A stretch of 64,000 nucleotides of DNA from Chryseobacterium ureilyticum (GCF_900156735.1 NZ_FTOL01000014.1:1-64000); one strand, 5' to 3'; shown: positions 35,553-45,041, numbered from the stretch's first letter. Numbers and translations: made by a program. The notes: generated by a model not told the origin, from the letters alone.

Positions 35553-36374
35553 ATGAGTTTGGAAAAAGAATTTGAAGAAACTTGGAAAACTGTTTCTAAA
35601 CAGAAAAATAAAATAGATAAAATTACTGATCAGAGAATTTGGGAGAATATCAATAAAAGGATAAGAAAGAAAAAAAATGCAAGAAAATTTTATTGGGTCG
35701 CAGCTACTGTTATTCCTTTTTTTATTCTTTTAATAATGTATAATAGTTTTCAAAATAACATTATTTCACAAGAGAATAAGTATGTTTATGAAAGCCTTCA
35801 AACATCAAAAAAGATTCAATTATCTGATGGAAGTGTAATCAAATTAATGCCATATAGTAAACTTATACTAGATAAGCACTTCGGAGAGAAAAACCGAGAA
35901 ATCAATTTTACAGGACAAGCAGATTTTAATATTACTAAGGATCAAACTAAACCTTTCAGGATCAATGCTGGAAATTTTCACGTGGTGGTATTGGGAACTC
36001 ATTTCTTTTTAGACCAGAAATCTGAAGAAAAAAAAGTAGAACTATTTGAAGGTAAGGTAAAAATAGAGCATCTAGGAAAAATCACTTATCTACTTCCTAA
36101 AGAAATATGGATGAATACTAGTACTAACTCTAATTATCATTACTATAAACAGGATAAACAGATGAGTTTTACATTTGATCGTTTAGAATATTCGGAAGCT
36201 GTTAAGAAATTAGAAGAAACTTATAATGTCAAAATATTCTATCCTGATCAATATAAAGACAGGCTGGTGACTGGTTCTCTTAAAGGAAACCTTAATGACA
36301 TTCTTTCCATAATCAGTTTCCCATTTAATTTAAAAATCGAAAAACATGATTCAGAAAAAATTATATTAAAATAA
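35553..36374 (+). CDS. FecR-type anti-sigma factor
   Basis: The 273-residue protein has a cytoplasmic part (1-45), one membrane helix (about 47-65), then the periplasmic FecR domain with QLSDGSVIKLMPYSKL, INFTGQADFNI and FRINAGNFHVVVLGTHF. A C-terminal DUF4974-like module (about 205-273) with FDRLEYSEAVKKLEETYNVKI ends it. It holds the upstream ECF sigma inactive until signalled by the STN domain of the SusC protein next door. Confidence 0.92.
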   Translation: MSLEKEFEETWKTVSKQKNKIDKITDQRIWENINKRIRKKKNARKFYWVAATVIPFFILLIMYNSFQNNIISQENKYVYESLQTSKKIQLSDGSVIKLMPYSKLILDKHFGEKNREINFTGQADFNITKDQTKPFRINAGNFHVVVLGTHFFLDQKSEEKKVELFEGKVKIEHLGKITYLLPKEIWMNTSTNSNYHYYKQDKQMSFTFDRLEYSEAVKKLEETYNVKIFYPDQYKDRLVTGSLKGNLNDILSIISFPFNLKIEKHDSEKIILK

Positions 36375-36378
36375 AAAA

Positions 36379-36404
36379 GCATCGATAATGGGGGTTATCG
36401 ATGC
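36379..36404. promoter_or_regulatory. Perfect 10-bp hairpin between fecR and susC
   Basis: GCATCGATAA (36379-36388) and TTATCGATGC (36395-36404) enclose the loop TGGGGG. No T run follows on the plus strand, so it may slow polymerase, protect an RNA end or set expression ratios between regulator and receptor rather than terminate fully. Confidence 0.55.
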
Positions 36405-36457
36405 AATTAATCAATTCAAAACCTTTAGACAGTTTATAAAATTAATATTGCAAATTT

Positions 36458-39400
36458 ATGAAAAAAACAGCAATCAGTATTGCTATGCTTGGGAGTTTGT
36501 ACGTTTCTCAGCCTCTATATGCTTTAGAAATATCTCTCAATATGCATCAAGCTTATGTCTCAGATCCACCTATCACGAAAGTATTTGAAAAGCTTGGCAG
36601 AACAACAAAAACACATTTTTTTTATTCAGAATCCGACCTTGAGGGTATTTTAGTGGATGATAAAAATATTGACTATACATCCCTGAAGTCAACACTGAAC
36701 TATCTTCAGAAGAAGTATCCGATTGAATTTACAGTCCAAAATAATACGGTATCGGTAAGGAGAACATCCAACAAAATTGCAAAGACAGCAATTCGTAAAA
36801 CAAATAATATAAATAGTAAAAGTGATACCGTTGCCAATAATGAAAAAAAGATTGATGAAGTAGTATTGGTAGGTTATGGAAAGCAAAATAAAAAGGATGT
36901 ATCAGGTTCCATTGCTTCTCTGGGAGAAAAAGATCTGAAAAGCGTAGCGGCAAGTAACTTCGGAGAGATGATTGCAGGAAAGGCTACCGGAATTCAGACT
37001 ACTTCTGCCAATGCAGGTCCCGGTTCTTCACCCAATATTCGAATTCGTGGTATCGGAACATTAACAGCAGGAGCTAATCCTTTAATTGTTGTTGATGGAT
37101 TTCCATTAACAGAAGGAACTAATCTAAACTCAATAGATCCTAATTCTATTGCTTCTATTGATGTTCTTAAAGATGCCGCTTCAACGGCTATTTATGGTTC
37201 CAGAGGAGCAAATGGAGTTATTCTGATCCAGACCAAAGAAGGGAGAAAAGGAAAATTGGAAATATCCTTAGACTCCTATTATGCTATTCAGACGAGAAGT
37301 GATAATGAAAAATTCGTCAATGCCTATGATATGGCTACTTTCATGAAAGAAACCCGCGATAACAATTATCTTTCAAAAGGCAGCAATAGAAGCATTTCGG
37401 ATGATACAACGACAAGAATTTCCAAAGGTGCTACTTTAAGGGAACTCATTCCCAATTATTTAACTCCTTATTTGAACAAAACACCAGGGTTGATTGATAA
37501 CAACTGGTATTCAACAGTATTAAGACCTGCTCCTATGAGCAATACTTCGCTGAATATTTTAGGTGGAAGTGATAAAACAAAATATTCATTCACCGGAAGT
37601 TATTTAAATCAGAAGGGAATTTTGATAGGGACAGACTACGAAAAATATTCAGGAAATATCAATCTTGCCACCAATATCACAGATCAGTTAAAATTTGGAG
37701 TGTCTATGACACCTTCATTTTCAAAAGGGAGCCTTTTTGATATGGTAAATGGTGGAAGAAGCTACAACTTGCTTCAGATGGCAACCATAATGTATCCATT
37801 TTTTGCCCCCAGAGATGCTAACGGAAATCTGATTATCTCTCAACAGATTAAAACAAACGGACCTACAGACGGAGCTATGGTTGAAAATCCTGTTGCTATT
37901 GCCGAAATGACAAAAAGAAAATATACTTTATTTAAGACATTTGGAAATATCTTCGGAGAATGGAATTTTTTAAAAGATTTTAAATATAAGTTTTCAGCAG
38001 GAGGAGATTATACAAACTATGAGTACAATTTTTTTAAGCCTTCAACTGTTGGTAGCTATAGGACTCCGGCTGATAAAGATGTAGCATCAGCAAACAGAAC
38101 TGAATATATTACCAAAAATTACCTGATTGAAAATTTACTGACGTATGATAAAAAGATTAACGATCACTCTTTTAATATTATTTTAGGACAATCCTATCAG
38201 GAAGAAACTTCAAATCAGACTACAACTTTAGCTACCGGATTTCCCGATAACAGCTTAGAAAATATCTCCGGTGGAACATCATTTAAAATAGATCTGAATC
38301 AATATAAATGGACATTGATCTCTTATTTCACAAGATTTAACTATACATACAATAGTAAATATAACTTGATGGCTTCCTATAGAAGAGACGGATCATCCAG
38401 GTTTGGGATCAATTCAAAATGGGGGAATTTTTATGCATTATCATTAGGATGGACAGTAAGTAAAGAAGGATTTTTCCCAGAAAATAAATGGATAGATCCA
38501 TTGAAATTCAGATTTAGCCTAGGTACAAACGGAAATAATCAAATTCCAAATTTTGGTTCATTGTCTCTGATGGAAAAAGACAACTACGTTTTCGGAGGGA
38601 TTTTAGTACCAGGATATAGATCGTCTACTGCTACAAGTTTTGATCTTTCCTGGGAAAAATCTAAGTCGGTAAACTTCGGAATTGATTTTAGCTTATTTAA
38701 TAAATTTTTAAATGTATCTGCTGATTATTATACTTTAAACCGAAATGGGTTATTATTGGATGTTCCTGTCCCTCAACAATCAGGATATTCCACCTTGCTT
38801 CAAAATATTGGTAAGATCCGCAATAGTGGGCTGGAAATTCAACTTTCATTGATGCCTGTTCAAATGGGAGAAGATTTTGAATATTCAAGTAACCTCAGTT
38901 TTTCTACAAATACTAATAAAGTCCTGGCACTGGCAAACGGACAATCTCAAATTGTGGCAGGAGCAAACAATTTTGCTGTAACAAAAGTAGGCGGTTCTAT
39001 TGCTGAAATGTACGGATATAATATTCTTGGAGTTTACAAAAGTCAGGAGGAGATTAATAATTCGCCTCATATCGAAGGAACTCTGGTTGGAGATTATATT
39101 ATGGAAGACATCAATAAAGACGGAAAAATTGATGCCAACGACAAGAAGAGCTTCGGTTCAGGAATTCCCAAATATATAATGGGATTTACCAATTCATTCC
39201 GATATAAAAATTTCGATTTAAGCTTTACATTATATAGCGAATTAGGTAAGAAAATTTACAACGGAGATCAGGTCAACAGCACAGAAGCCGGAGAAGGGTT
39301 TGGTGTAGCAACACAGCATTATTTTGATAACAGATATAATCCGGTAACCAATCCCAATGGAACATATGCAATGCCTAATATGAATTTTTCAAACAACAGA

Positions 39401-39676
39401 AAAGAAGCCCGAACATCCAATATTTTTTTTAAAAATGGAGATTATGTGAGGCTAAGATCGGTAAGACTTGCTTATAACCTGCCGGAAAACCTAGTATCTG
39501 CATTAAAAGTAAGGTCTATTCAACTCTACTTTGTAGGAAATAATCTTTTCACTATTACTTCTTATAAAGGACAAAATCTTGACGCAACCTCAGAAAGTAT
39601 TCTAACCCAAGGCTACGATAATGGATATTACCCAGTAGCAAGAGTGTATTCTTTTGGAATGAATATGAAGTTTTAA
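36458..39676 (+). CDS. SusC/RagA-family TonB-dependent receptor with STN signalling domain
   Basis: The 1072-residue protein has a signal peptide (1-22), a secretin/TonB N-terminal signalling domain (about 28-98), then TonB-box and plug (KIDEVVLVGYGKQNKKDVSGSI, IRIRGIGTL, GSRGANGVILIQTK) and a large barrel ending in Phe (FGMNMKF). It imports a ligand captured by the SusD lipoprotein encoded 16 bp downstream. The STN domain couples ligand binding to the FecR/ECF pair upstream. The STN domain distinguishes it from SusC proteins without transcriptional signalling. Cargo is inferred from the downstream phosphodiesterase. Confidence 0.95.
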   Translation: MKKTAISIAMLGSLYVSQPLYALEISLNMHQAYVSDPPITKVFEKLGRTTKTHFFYSESDLEGILVDDKNIDYTSLKSTLNYLQKKYPIEFTVQNNTVSVRRTSNKIAKTAIRKTNNINSKSDTVANNEKKIDEVVLVGYGKQNKKDVSGSIASLGEKDLKSVAASNFGEMIAGKATGIQTTSANAGPGSSPNIRIRGIGTLTAGANPLIVVDGFPLTEGTNLNSIDPNSIASIDVLKDAASTAIYGSRGANGVILIQTKEGRKGKLEISLDSYYAIQTRSDNEKFVNAYDMATFMKETRDNNYLSKGSNRSISDDTTTRISKGATLRELIPNYLTPYLNKTPGLIDNNWYSTVLRPAPMSNTSLNILGGSDKTKYSFTGSYLNQKGILIGTDYEKYSGNINLATNITDQLKFGVSMTPSFSKGSLFDMVNGGRSYNLLQMATIMYPFFAPRDANGNLIISQQIKTNGPTDGAMVENPVAIAEMTKRKYTLFKTFGNIFGEWNFLKDFKYKFSAGGDYTNYEYNFFKPSTVGSYRTPADKDVASANRTEYITKNYLIENLLTYDKKINDHSFNIILGQSYQEETSNQTTTLATGFPDNSLENISGGTSFKIDLNQYKWTLISYFTRFNYTYNSKYNLMASYRRDGSSRFGINSKWGNFYALSLGWTVSKEGFFPENKWIDPLKFRFSLGTNGNNQIPNFGSLSLMEKDNYVFGGILVPGYRSSTATSFDLSWEKSKSVNFGIDFSLFNKFLNVSADYYTLNRNGLLLDVPVPQQSGYSTLLQNIGKIRNSGLEIQLSLMPVQMGEDFEYSSNLSFSTNTNKVLALANGQSQIVAGANNFAVTKVGGSIAEMYGYNILGVYKSQEEINNSPHIEGTLVGDYIMEDINKDGKIDANDKKSFGSGIPKYIMGFTNSFRYKNFDLSFTLYSELGKKIYNGDQVNSTEAGEGFGVATQHYFDNRYNPVTNPNGTYAMPNMNFSNNRKEARTSNIFFKNGDYVRLRSVRLAYNLPENLVSALKVRSIQLYFVGNNLFTITSYKGQNLDATSESILTQGYDNGYYPVARVYSFGMNMKF

Positions 39677-39692
39677 TTTAAAAAATCTAAAA

Positions 39693-41093
39693 ATGAAAAA
39701 ATTATATATCCCATTATTTTCACTCCTTTTATTACAGTCTTGTTCTTCAGATCTTTTAAATACATTCCCGGAAAGTATTAAACAAACGGATAATTTTTAT
39801 AAAGATGAAGCCCAGCTGGAACAGGGCGTTAACGCTGTATATGCGTCTCTTCAATATGTAGGACAGTACCAGCTGGCAATACCTGCTATTGGCGAAATTC
39901 CTTCAGACAATACCTATGATGAAGTTCCTGCAAATGATAGTTTCACATATGGTGAGCTTGATTTTTTTACTGTTCAACCTAACAATTCTTTACTGGCAAG
40001 TGCATGGAAAGATAATTATATAGGAATTCAACAGGCAAATATCGTTTTAAATAGAATTGGCAATATTGCTATGAATCCATCATCAAAAAATATCCGTACA
40101 GGTGAAGTGAAATTTTTAAGAGCTTTGATGTATTTCAATATGGTACGTATTTTCGGAGATGTTCCTTTGGTCACAAAAGAAAGCATGAATGTTAATGATT
40201 ATTTTGGACAGGGAAGAACTTCAGCAGATAGTGTTTATGATTTCATTGAATCAGAACTTAAAAATGCCATACCCCTACTTCCCAATACTACTGCTCAGAA
40301 AGGACGAGTAACAAAAGGAGCTGCATTGGGAATCCTCGGTAAAGTATTAATATCAAGAAATAAATACAGTGAAGCGCTACCTTACCTGCAACAGGTAGAA
40401 GGATTGGAATATAGTTTATTAACCGACACAAAAAAAATATTTGATGTTAGTAATAAAAATAATTCTGAAATAATATTTGATGTTCAATTTGCATCTGGCA
40501 TCAATGGAAACTCGGAAGGTAGCCAGGCTTATCAAATGTTCAGTCCATCAGGATTTTCTCCAGGAGCAAAAGGGCATAATCTGCCCACAAAAGAAGTTTA
40601 CAATATTTTCACTGAAGAAGACAAGAGAAGAGATGATTATATTGGTTTGACAAATAATAAAGTTCCTTATTCAAAAAAGCTAACAAAACCGTCTACAGCA
40701 CCAACTGATGGAGAAAGCAACATTGTAGTACTTCGTCTTGCTGACGTATATCTTCTTATGGCAGAATGTTATGCAAAAGCTAATGATATTACCAATAGTA
40801 ATCTATATGTAAATAAAATTAAAAATAGAGCAGGTTTAGCCTCTGTTAATATTAACGATCAAGCTCAGCTATTAGACGAAATTGCTTTAGAAAGAAGAAA
40901 AGAATTGGTCGGGGAAGGTCATAGATGGTTTGATCTTGTAAGAACCGGAAAAGCAATCCAGGTAATGACAACCCATTTTAAAAATACACCAGGGTTCGGA
41001 ACTGCCGTCATAAAACCTTATAATCTCATCATGCCTATTCCTCAAAATCAAATAAATACCGATCCTGCCATTAAACAAAATCCGGGATATTAA
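39693..41093 (+). CDS. SusD/RagB-family surface lipoprotein
   Basis: The 466-residue lipoprotein has a signal ending LQSC (Cys17). It shows SusD tetratricopeptide-like helices, with early FYKDEAQLEQGVNAVYASL, middle GEVKFLRALMYFNMVRIFGDVPLV, and the C-terminal family motif ERRKELVGEGHRWFDLVRTGKA and IPQNQINTDPAIKQNPGY (in pieces). It forms the lid over the SusC barrel and binds substrate. The GDPD gene starts 10 bp downstream. Confidence 0.95.
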   Translation: MKKLYIPLFSLLLLQSCSSDLLNTFPESIKQTDNFYKDEAQLEQGVNAVYASLQYVGQYQLAIPAIGEIPSDNTYDEVPANDSFTYGELDFFTVQPNNSLLASAWKDNYIGIQQANIVLNRIGNIAMNPSSKNIRTGEVKFLRALMYFNMVRIFGDVPLVTKESMNVNDYFGQGRTSADSVYDFIESELKNAIPLLPNTTAQKGRVTKGAALGILGKVLISRNKYSEALPYLQQVEGLEYSLLTDTKKIFDVSNKNNSEIIFDVQFASGINGNSEGSQAYQMFSPSGFSPGAKGHNLPTKEVYNIFTEEDKRRDDYIGLTNNKVPYSKKLTKPSTAPTDGESNIVVLRLADVYLLMAECYAKANDITNSNLYVNKIKNRAGLASVNINDQAQLLDEIALERRKELVGEGHRWFDLVRTGKAIQVMTTHFKNTPGFGTAVIKPYNLIMPIPQNQINTDPAIKQNPGY

Positions 41094-41103
41094 AATCAAT
41101 ATT

Positions 41104-41997
41104 ATGAAAAATATAAAATTAAATACCTTCAGGTTCTTTTTTTGTTTTCTATTCTTTATATCAACACTGGCTTATTCTCAAATATCATTAAATAAATTCC
41201 CCAATGATAAAATAATGGTAGTTGCACATAGAGCCGATTGGCGCGAAGCTCCGGAAAATTCAATCGCAGCTATAAAAAAAGCAATTGAAAAAGGAGTAAA
41301 TATGGTAGAAATAGATTTAGCACTCACTAAAGATAATATATTGATTTTAATGCATGATCAAACAATTGACCGTACAACTACAGGAAAAGGAAAGCCTTCC
41401 GATTATACCATCGCAGAAATAAAAAGCATGTATCTGAGAGATGGGTTAGGCTCTCCTACTGAAATGAAAGTGCCTACTTTGGAAGAAGTTTTAGACATTA
41501 CGAATGGCAAAGTTTTCATTAATCTAGACAAAGCTTTTCATTATTTTGATATTGTGTATCCTCTTTTAAAAGAAAGAAAAATGTTTGATCAGGTTCTTTT
41601 CAAAGGAACAGAAAGCTATGATGAATTTAATAAAAAATATGGCAAAATAAAAAATCAAATTCATTATATGCCCATTATAAGATTAGCAGATGGAGAAGGT
41701 CAGAAGAAAATTAATGAATACCTAAAGAATTATAAAGTCTACGGATTTGAATTTCCCTTAGGTCCTGATGAAACTCATCTGATTGACTTTAAGGAAATTC
41801 AAAAAAAGAATGTCAAAATTTGGGTCAATTCTATGTGGAAATCACTTAGTGCCGGGCATAATGATGATAAAACCTTAGAAAACCCTAATTTGTATAATTG
41901 GTATTCTGATCATGATGTGAATATCATACAAACTGACCGACCTAAGGAACTTATTGAATTTTTAAAAACTAAAAATCTTTATTACTTTTTACAATAG
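41104..41997 (+). CDS. Secreted glycerophosphodiester phosphodiesterase
   Basis: The 297-residue enzyme has a signal peptide (1-25) and the GDPD catalytic set: His42 and Arg43 (VVAHRAD), Glu69 and Asp71 (MVEIDLALT), and His84 in MHDQTIDRTTTGKG, on a TIM barrel. It splits glycerophosphodiesters such as glycerophosphocholine or glycerophosphoethanolamine to glycerol-3-phosphate and an alcohol. It is the last gene of the ECF-FecR-SusC-SusD run, which suggests the locus scavenges phospholipid head groups or teichoic-like glycerophosphates. The terminator is at 42095. Confidence 0.9.
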   Translation: MKNIKLNTFRFFFCFLFFISTLAYSQISLNKFPNDKIMVVAHRADWREAPENSIAAIKKAIEKGVNMVEIDLALTKDNILILMHDQTIDRTTTGKGKPSDYTIAEIKSMYLRDGLGSPTEMKVPTLEEVLDITNGKVFINLDKAFHYFDIVYPLLKERKMFDQVLFKGTESYDEFNKKYGKIKNQIHYMPIIRLADGEGQKKINEYLKNYKVYGFEFPLGPDETHLIDFKEIQKKNVKIWVNSMWKSLSAGHNDDKTLENPNLYNWYSDHDVNIIQTDRPKELIEFLKTKNLYYFLQ

Positions 41998-42338
41998 TTT
42001 TTGTAAACTAAAATTAATAAAGTATAATGGATAATATTATTGAAAAAGATTTGAAATTATAAAATATTTCAAATTCTAAATGATTTTAATTCTCAAAATA
42101 GGCTTTTTTTAGAAGCCTATTTTTTTATTTTTTAGTCTTCTTTATCTCACTGAAATAAAATTATAAATATAAAAAACATGAGGTTCTCCCAATTTGAGAA
42201 TAACCTTATCATTTTGAAATGATTTTTTCATTGTAAAGCTCTCAAACAAAACAAACAAAAATCTGATTATAAGCCAATTACATAAAATTTATTTTCAAAG
42301 GTACACCATTGGCATCATCATTCTCAAAACATAAAAAC
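41998..42338. other. Intergenic region after the GDPD gene
   Basis: A 341-bp AT-rich gap containing the terminator at 42095-42126. It has no ORF or full promoter consensus that I can support before the small-gene cluster. Confidence 0.45.
42095..42126 (+). terminator. Terminator of the SusCD-GDPD locus
   Basis: AAAATAGGCTT and AAGCCTATTTT (arms 42095-42105 and 42113-42123) form an 11-bp stem with a T-rich tail. Confidence 0.8.
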
Positions 42339-42503
42339 ATGGATTTGAAAACATTGAACCGAATAGATAAATTAAGAAGATTAAAAAGCAGAGGTCCAAA
42401 AACTCCAAAATGGCTGAAGCCTTATCATATGCTTTTTATAGCATTTTTAACCATTTTCATCTTTGGTGCCCTGATGAAACTACTGGAACAAAACCACATT
42501 TAA
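42339..42503 (+). CDS. Small membrane protein, module A
   Basis: A 54-residue protein from the ATG at 42339 (an upstream in-frame ATG at 42309 is less likely). A basic N terminus (KTLNRIDKLRRLKSRGPKTPKW) precedes one membrane helix at about 28-47. It is followed after 11 bp by a 118-residue helical protein. The same pairing recurs 450 bp downstream. No known family was recognised. Confidence 0.5.
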   Translation: MDLKTLNRIDKLRRLKSRGPKTPKWLKPYHMLFIAFLTIFIFGALMKLLEQNHI

Positions 42504-42514
42504 AAATAGATACT

Positions 42515-42871
42515 ATGAATTATTTACAAGCTGTACAGGAAATCACAGAGCTGGTTCCTGATTTTGAAAATGAATTGAATAATACAAAAAATACCAACTC
42601 ATACAGCGTGATTCGCACATTCACGGAACGTATCAAAAATATGATCCGCCAAAATGACAGCAATCTGCTATTCAGAAGTTTACAAAAAATGGACAAAATA
42701 TACAAAGATGGCGATATGACATTAAAAAACGCTATTGAGAATACTTTTATCTACTCTTTGGACAATTTTACAGCATTTTGTAGCAAAGACTACAGGAAAA
42801 TGATCTTTAGTCACATTTCTTCTGACCTGAAAAACAGCTATTCAAGACAAATTTACAGTCATGGTATATAA
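42515..42871 (+). CDS. Small helical protein, module A (paralogue of the 43137 gene)
   Basis: The start at 42515 gives 118 residues; the longer open frame back to 42410 overlaps the small membrane gene and lacks similarity. The protein is all-helical, with the core SLQKMDKIYKDGDMTLKNAIENTFIYSLDNF. That core aligns with IKLMDGLYRNGNSYVRTMIENIFVRSFESF of the protein at 43137, sharing MD-IY-G-IEN-F-S. There is no signal or membrane segment. I do not recognise the family; bacterial immunity-type proteins can look like this, but that is a guess. Confidence 0.65.
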   Translation: MNYLQAVQEITELVPDFENELNNTKNTNSYSVIRTFTERIKNMIRQNDSNLLFRSLQKMDKIYKDGDMTLKNAIENTFIYSLDNFTAFCSKDYRKMIFSHISSDLKNSYSRQIYSHGI

Positions 42872-42953
42872 AGGTTTTATTACATTTTTTACCTGTTTCA
42901 TTACAAAGTGTTTAAATTAAACAAAATCAAAAATAACTCACACTCAATAGATT

Positions 42954-43085
42954 ATGAAAAACAAAATAAGAAGAATTTCTGATTGGAAAACATGGAAAAC
43001 CACGACTAACAGACACAATTCCGAGATATTACTCACTCACATTGCGGTGATAGTAGGAGTATTCATTTTTGCAGCATGTCTGTAA
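42954..43085 (+). CDS. Small membrane protein, module B
   Basis: A 43-residue reading frame, MKNKIRRISDWKTWKTTTNR at the start and one membrane helix near residues 26-43 (HIAVIVGVFIFAACL). It repeats the design of the 54-residue protein at 42339 (basic N terminus then one helix) and sits 51 bp before the second helical-protein gene. It is too short to trust on its own; its position in the repeated module is what supports it. Confidence 0.45.
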   Translation: MKNKIRRISDWKTWKTTTNRHNSEILLTHIAVIVGVFIFAACL

Positions 43086-43136
43086 ATTTTGGTATACATT
43101 TCGCTGCAATAATAAGTGTTTGAAAAATTCTTAATT

Positions 43137-43532
43137 ATGATGAAAGTACAAATGCAAACTATTAATCAAAAAATAGCTGTTGAATACTTAAAATTTTTCT
43201 ATCCGCGACTTCGCAATGAAATTATGCAGCTGTCTGTACAGGACAACTTTGCAGGAATTATGCAGGCAACTGTTAATTATCTGAAAGGATTGTTGCAGGA
43301 ATCAAAGATCAACATTATAGCCCATCACATCAAACTGATGGATGGACTTTACAGAAATGGAAACTCCTATGTAAGAACAATGATCGAAAACATCTTTGTA
43401 AGATCTTTTGAAAGCTTTAAAAAACATGCTAAGATTGCGCATTGGAAGCTTCTTTATCAGTATATGCCGGTAAGTTTCCAGATCATTTATAATGAACAGC
43501 AAAAGCAAGATCAGATGTATTTTGGTAAATAA
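43137..43532 (+). CDS. Small helical protein, module B (paralogue of the 42515 gene)
   Basis: From the ATG at 43137 (43140 is equally possible; a GTG at 43116 is rejected) this is a 131-residue helical protein. Its middle half is homologous to the 42515 protein. No signal or membrane segment is seen. It differs from its paralogue through most surface positions, as expected for old duplicates or for partner-specific immunity-like proteins. The function is unknown. Confidence 0.65.
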   Translation: MMKVQMQTINQKIAVEYLKFFYPRLRNEIMQLSVQDNFAGIMQATVNYLKGLLQESKINIIAHHIKLMDGLYRNGNSYVRTMIENIFVRSFESFKKHAKIAHWKLLYQYMPVSFQIIYNEQQKQDQMYFGK

Positions 43533-43626
43533 CTTTAAAAAGGCAGAGAACGTGAATATAAATGTATTAATTCACTTCTTTGCCTTTCTTTTTCCTCATA
43601 AAAAACTAATTTTGCAAAAAAAACCA

Positions 43627-44220
43627 ATGAAATACTCTTTTTATGCTGCTGTAATGTCGTTATCGATGATCTCATGCGGAAATAATGACAATATGATTGA
43701 TGACCCAAGACCTATTGATCAGGAAATTAAAAATTTTGAATTTAATAATTACACGGTAAAAAATACGGTTTTGTATAAGGGTTCTTCAGGACAGAAAACA
43801 ACACCTGATGAGTCTTATCTTAAAAATCACTGGAGTCTGTATCAGGAACCTACATGGAAAAATATACGTCTTGACCTGAAAAATAATTCTATTCAATTAA
43901 TTTCAGGAACTTCTGCAGATGTAACCTATCATATTAAAATAGTCAATGATTCAGTTCTGATCTCTGATTTTGATAACAAGCCCAATTATTTGGGGGATTT
44001 TAATAAAAACTCTTCAACGTTTACTCTAAAAAGAACTTTCAGATATATAAAAAAAGCTCCAAGAAATGATGGAGGATTAATGATTACACAGAATACATTA
44101 TTTGGAACAACTGAATACCAAAATGTTTTTGGAATTGTTTTCACTTCACCATCGGAAATGACAGAAAAGGACGATACAGTTCTGTGGAGCAATGTTGAAT
44201 ATTATTACAAATCACGATAA
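43627..44220 (+). CDS. Hypothetical lipoprotein
   Basis: The start at 43627 gives 197 residues with a lipoprotein signal ending MISC (Cys17); an earlier in-frame ATG at 43492 would overlap the previous gene and hide the signal. The mature part is beta-rich with a lipocalin-like strand pattern (KNTVLYKGSSG, IRLDLKNNSIQLISG, YHIKIVNDSVLISDF). That resemblance is structural impression only. A bidirectional terminator separates it from the convergent lipoprotein gene. Confidence 0.65.
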   Translation: MKYSFYAAVMSLSMISCGNNDNMIDDPRPIDQEIKNFEFNNYTVKNTVLYKGSSGQKTTPDESYLKNHWSLYQEPTWKNIRLDLKNNSIQLISGTSADVTYHIKIVNDSVLISDFDNKPNYLGDFNKNSSTFTLKRTFRYIKKAPRNDGGLMITQNTLFGTTEYQNVFGIVFTSPSEMTEKDDTVLWSNVEYYYKSR

Positions 44221-44251
44221 AAAATTCTAAGTTTTAATTTTAAGATAAAAT

Positions 44252-44286
44252 AAAAAAGGTATTGAAGAATTTCAATACCTTTTTTT
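44252..44286. terminator. Bidirectional terminator between convergent lipoprotein genes
   Basis: AAAAAAGGTATTGAA (44252-44266) and TTCAATACCTTTTTT (44271-44285) form a long stem with A and T tails on both sides. Confidence 0.88.
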
Positions 44287-44289
44287 AAT

Positions 44290-44877
44290 TTAGTTAAAAA
44301 ACCTACTTACCACCGAAGTAGGGTCTGTATCCGCCCAACACTCTAAGTAATCACGAATCCCCGGGTCCCAAGGATCTACCACAATAGGTCCTTGTACCCA
44401 ATCTCCATCAGCTGTAATATAATAGATCGGGCAATCTGCATCAGTTTCGTAACCTTCACAATTTACAATAACCCATCTGTCATATCCTGCAGGGCTTTCT
44501 CTGGTAAATGCAGTGCTCGGACATGCTACAAATCCGTCACCACTATGAATATAACCTTCGAGATCAATTAAATATCTATATGAAGATCTTGAGGTTTTGG
44601 CTAACTTTTTAGAGCTGTAATTTTCTTCATGCAGGATACCCTCTTTATTATAAATATATCCATCTGCATACCTCAAGGTATCATAAACTTTAATGCTACT
44701 CCCCTCCTTCACCTGAACTTTGTATTTACCATCAGTACGAATGGAGGAAATCATGCGATGGGAATTGTTTATCTGTTCTTTATTGAATGAAATTTCATTT
44801 TGATCTTCTCTTCCGCTACATGTTACTGTAATTAACAGAATGAGGAGCAACGATCCTAACAGGTTTACTCTTTTCAT
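44290..44877 (-). CDS. Hypothetical lipoprotein with cysteine-containing C-terminal half
   Basis: The 195-residue protein has a lipoprotein signal ending TVTC (Cys20). The mature chain carries further cysteines in FVACPSTAF, VIVNCEGYET, DADCPIYY and DYLECWAD, which could pair as disulfides in the periplasm. It has no recognised domain. It is terminated by the stem at 44252-44286. Confidence 0.6.
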   Translation of the reverse strand: MKRVNLLGSLLLILLITVTCSGREDQNEISFNKEQINNSHRMISSIRTDGKYKVQVKEGSSIKVYDTLRYADGYIYNKEGILHEENYSSKKLAKTSRSSYRYLIDLEGYIHSGDGFVACPSTAFTRESPAGYDRWVIVNCEGYETDADCPIYYITADGDWVQGPIVVDPWDPGIRDYLECWADTDPTSVVSRFFN

Positions 44878-45033
44878 AATTTTTCTTTTAAAATTACATC
44901 AAATATCACCAATTAAGGAAATAATTAAAATGATAATTATCAGGGTATCAAATAGAAATAACCAACAGTTTACAAAAACATTAAAATACAGCCATGAACC
45001 CACGAATATCTCTAAAACAATTTTCAAAAAATG

Positions 45034-45041
45034 TATCTTTG
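45034..45041 (+). promoter_or_regulatory. -7 promoter element upstream of the SUKH-like gene
   Basis: TATCTTTG matches TAnnTTTG 17 bp before the ATG at 45058. The -33 box is not evident. Confidence 0.35.

Noticed and set aside
42410..42514. Extended N terminus of the first helical protein
   Set aside because: It overlaps the tiny membrane gene and does not resemble the paralogue at 43137.
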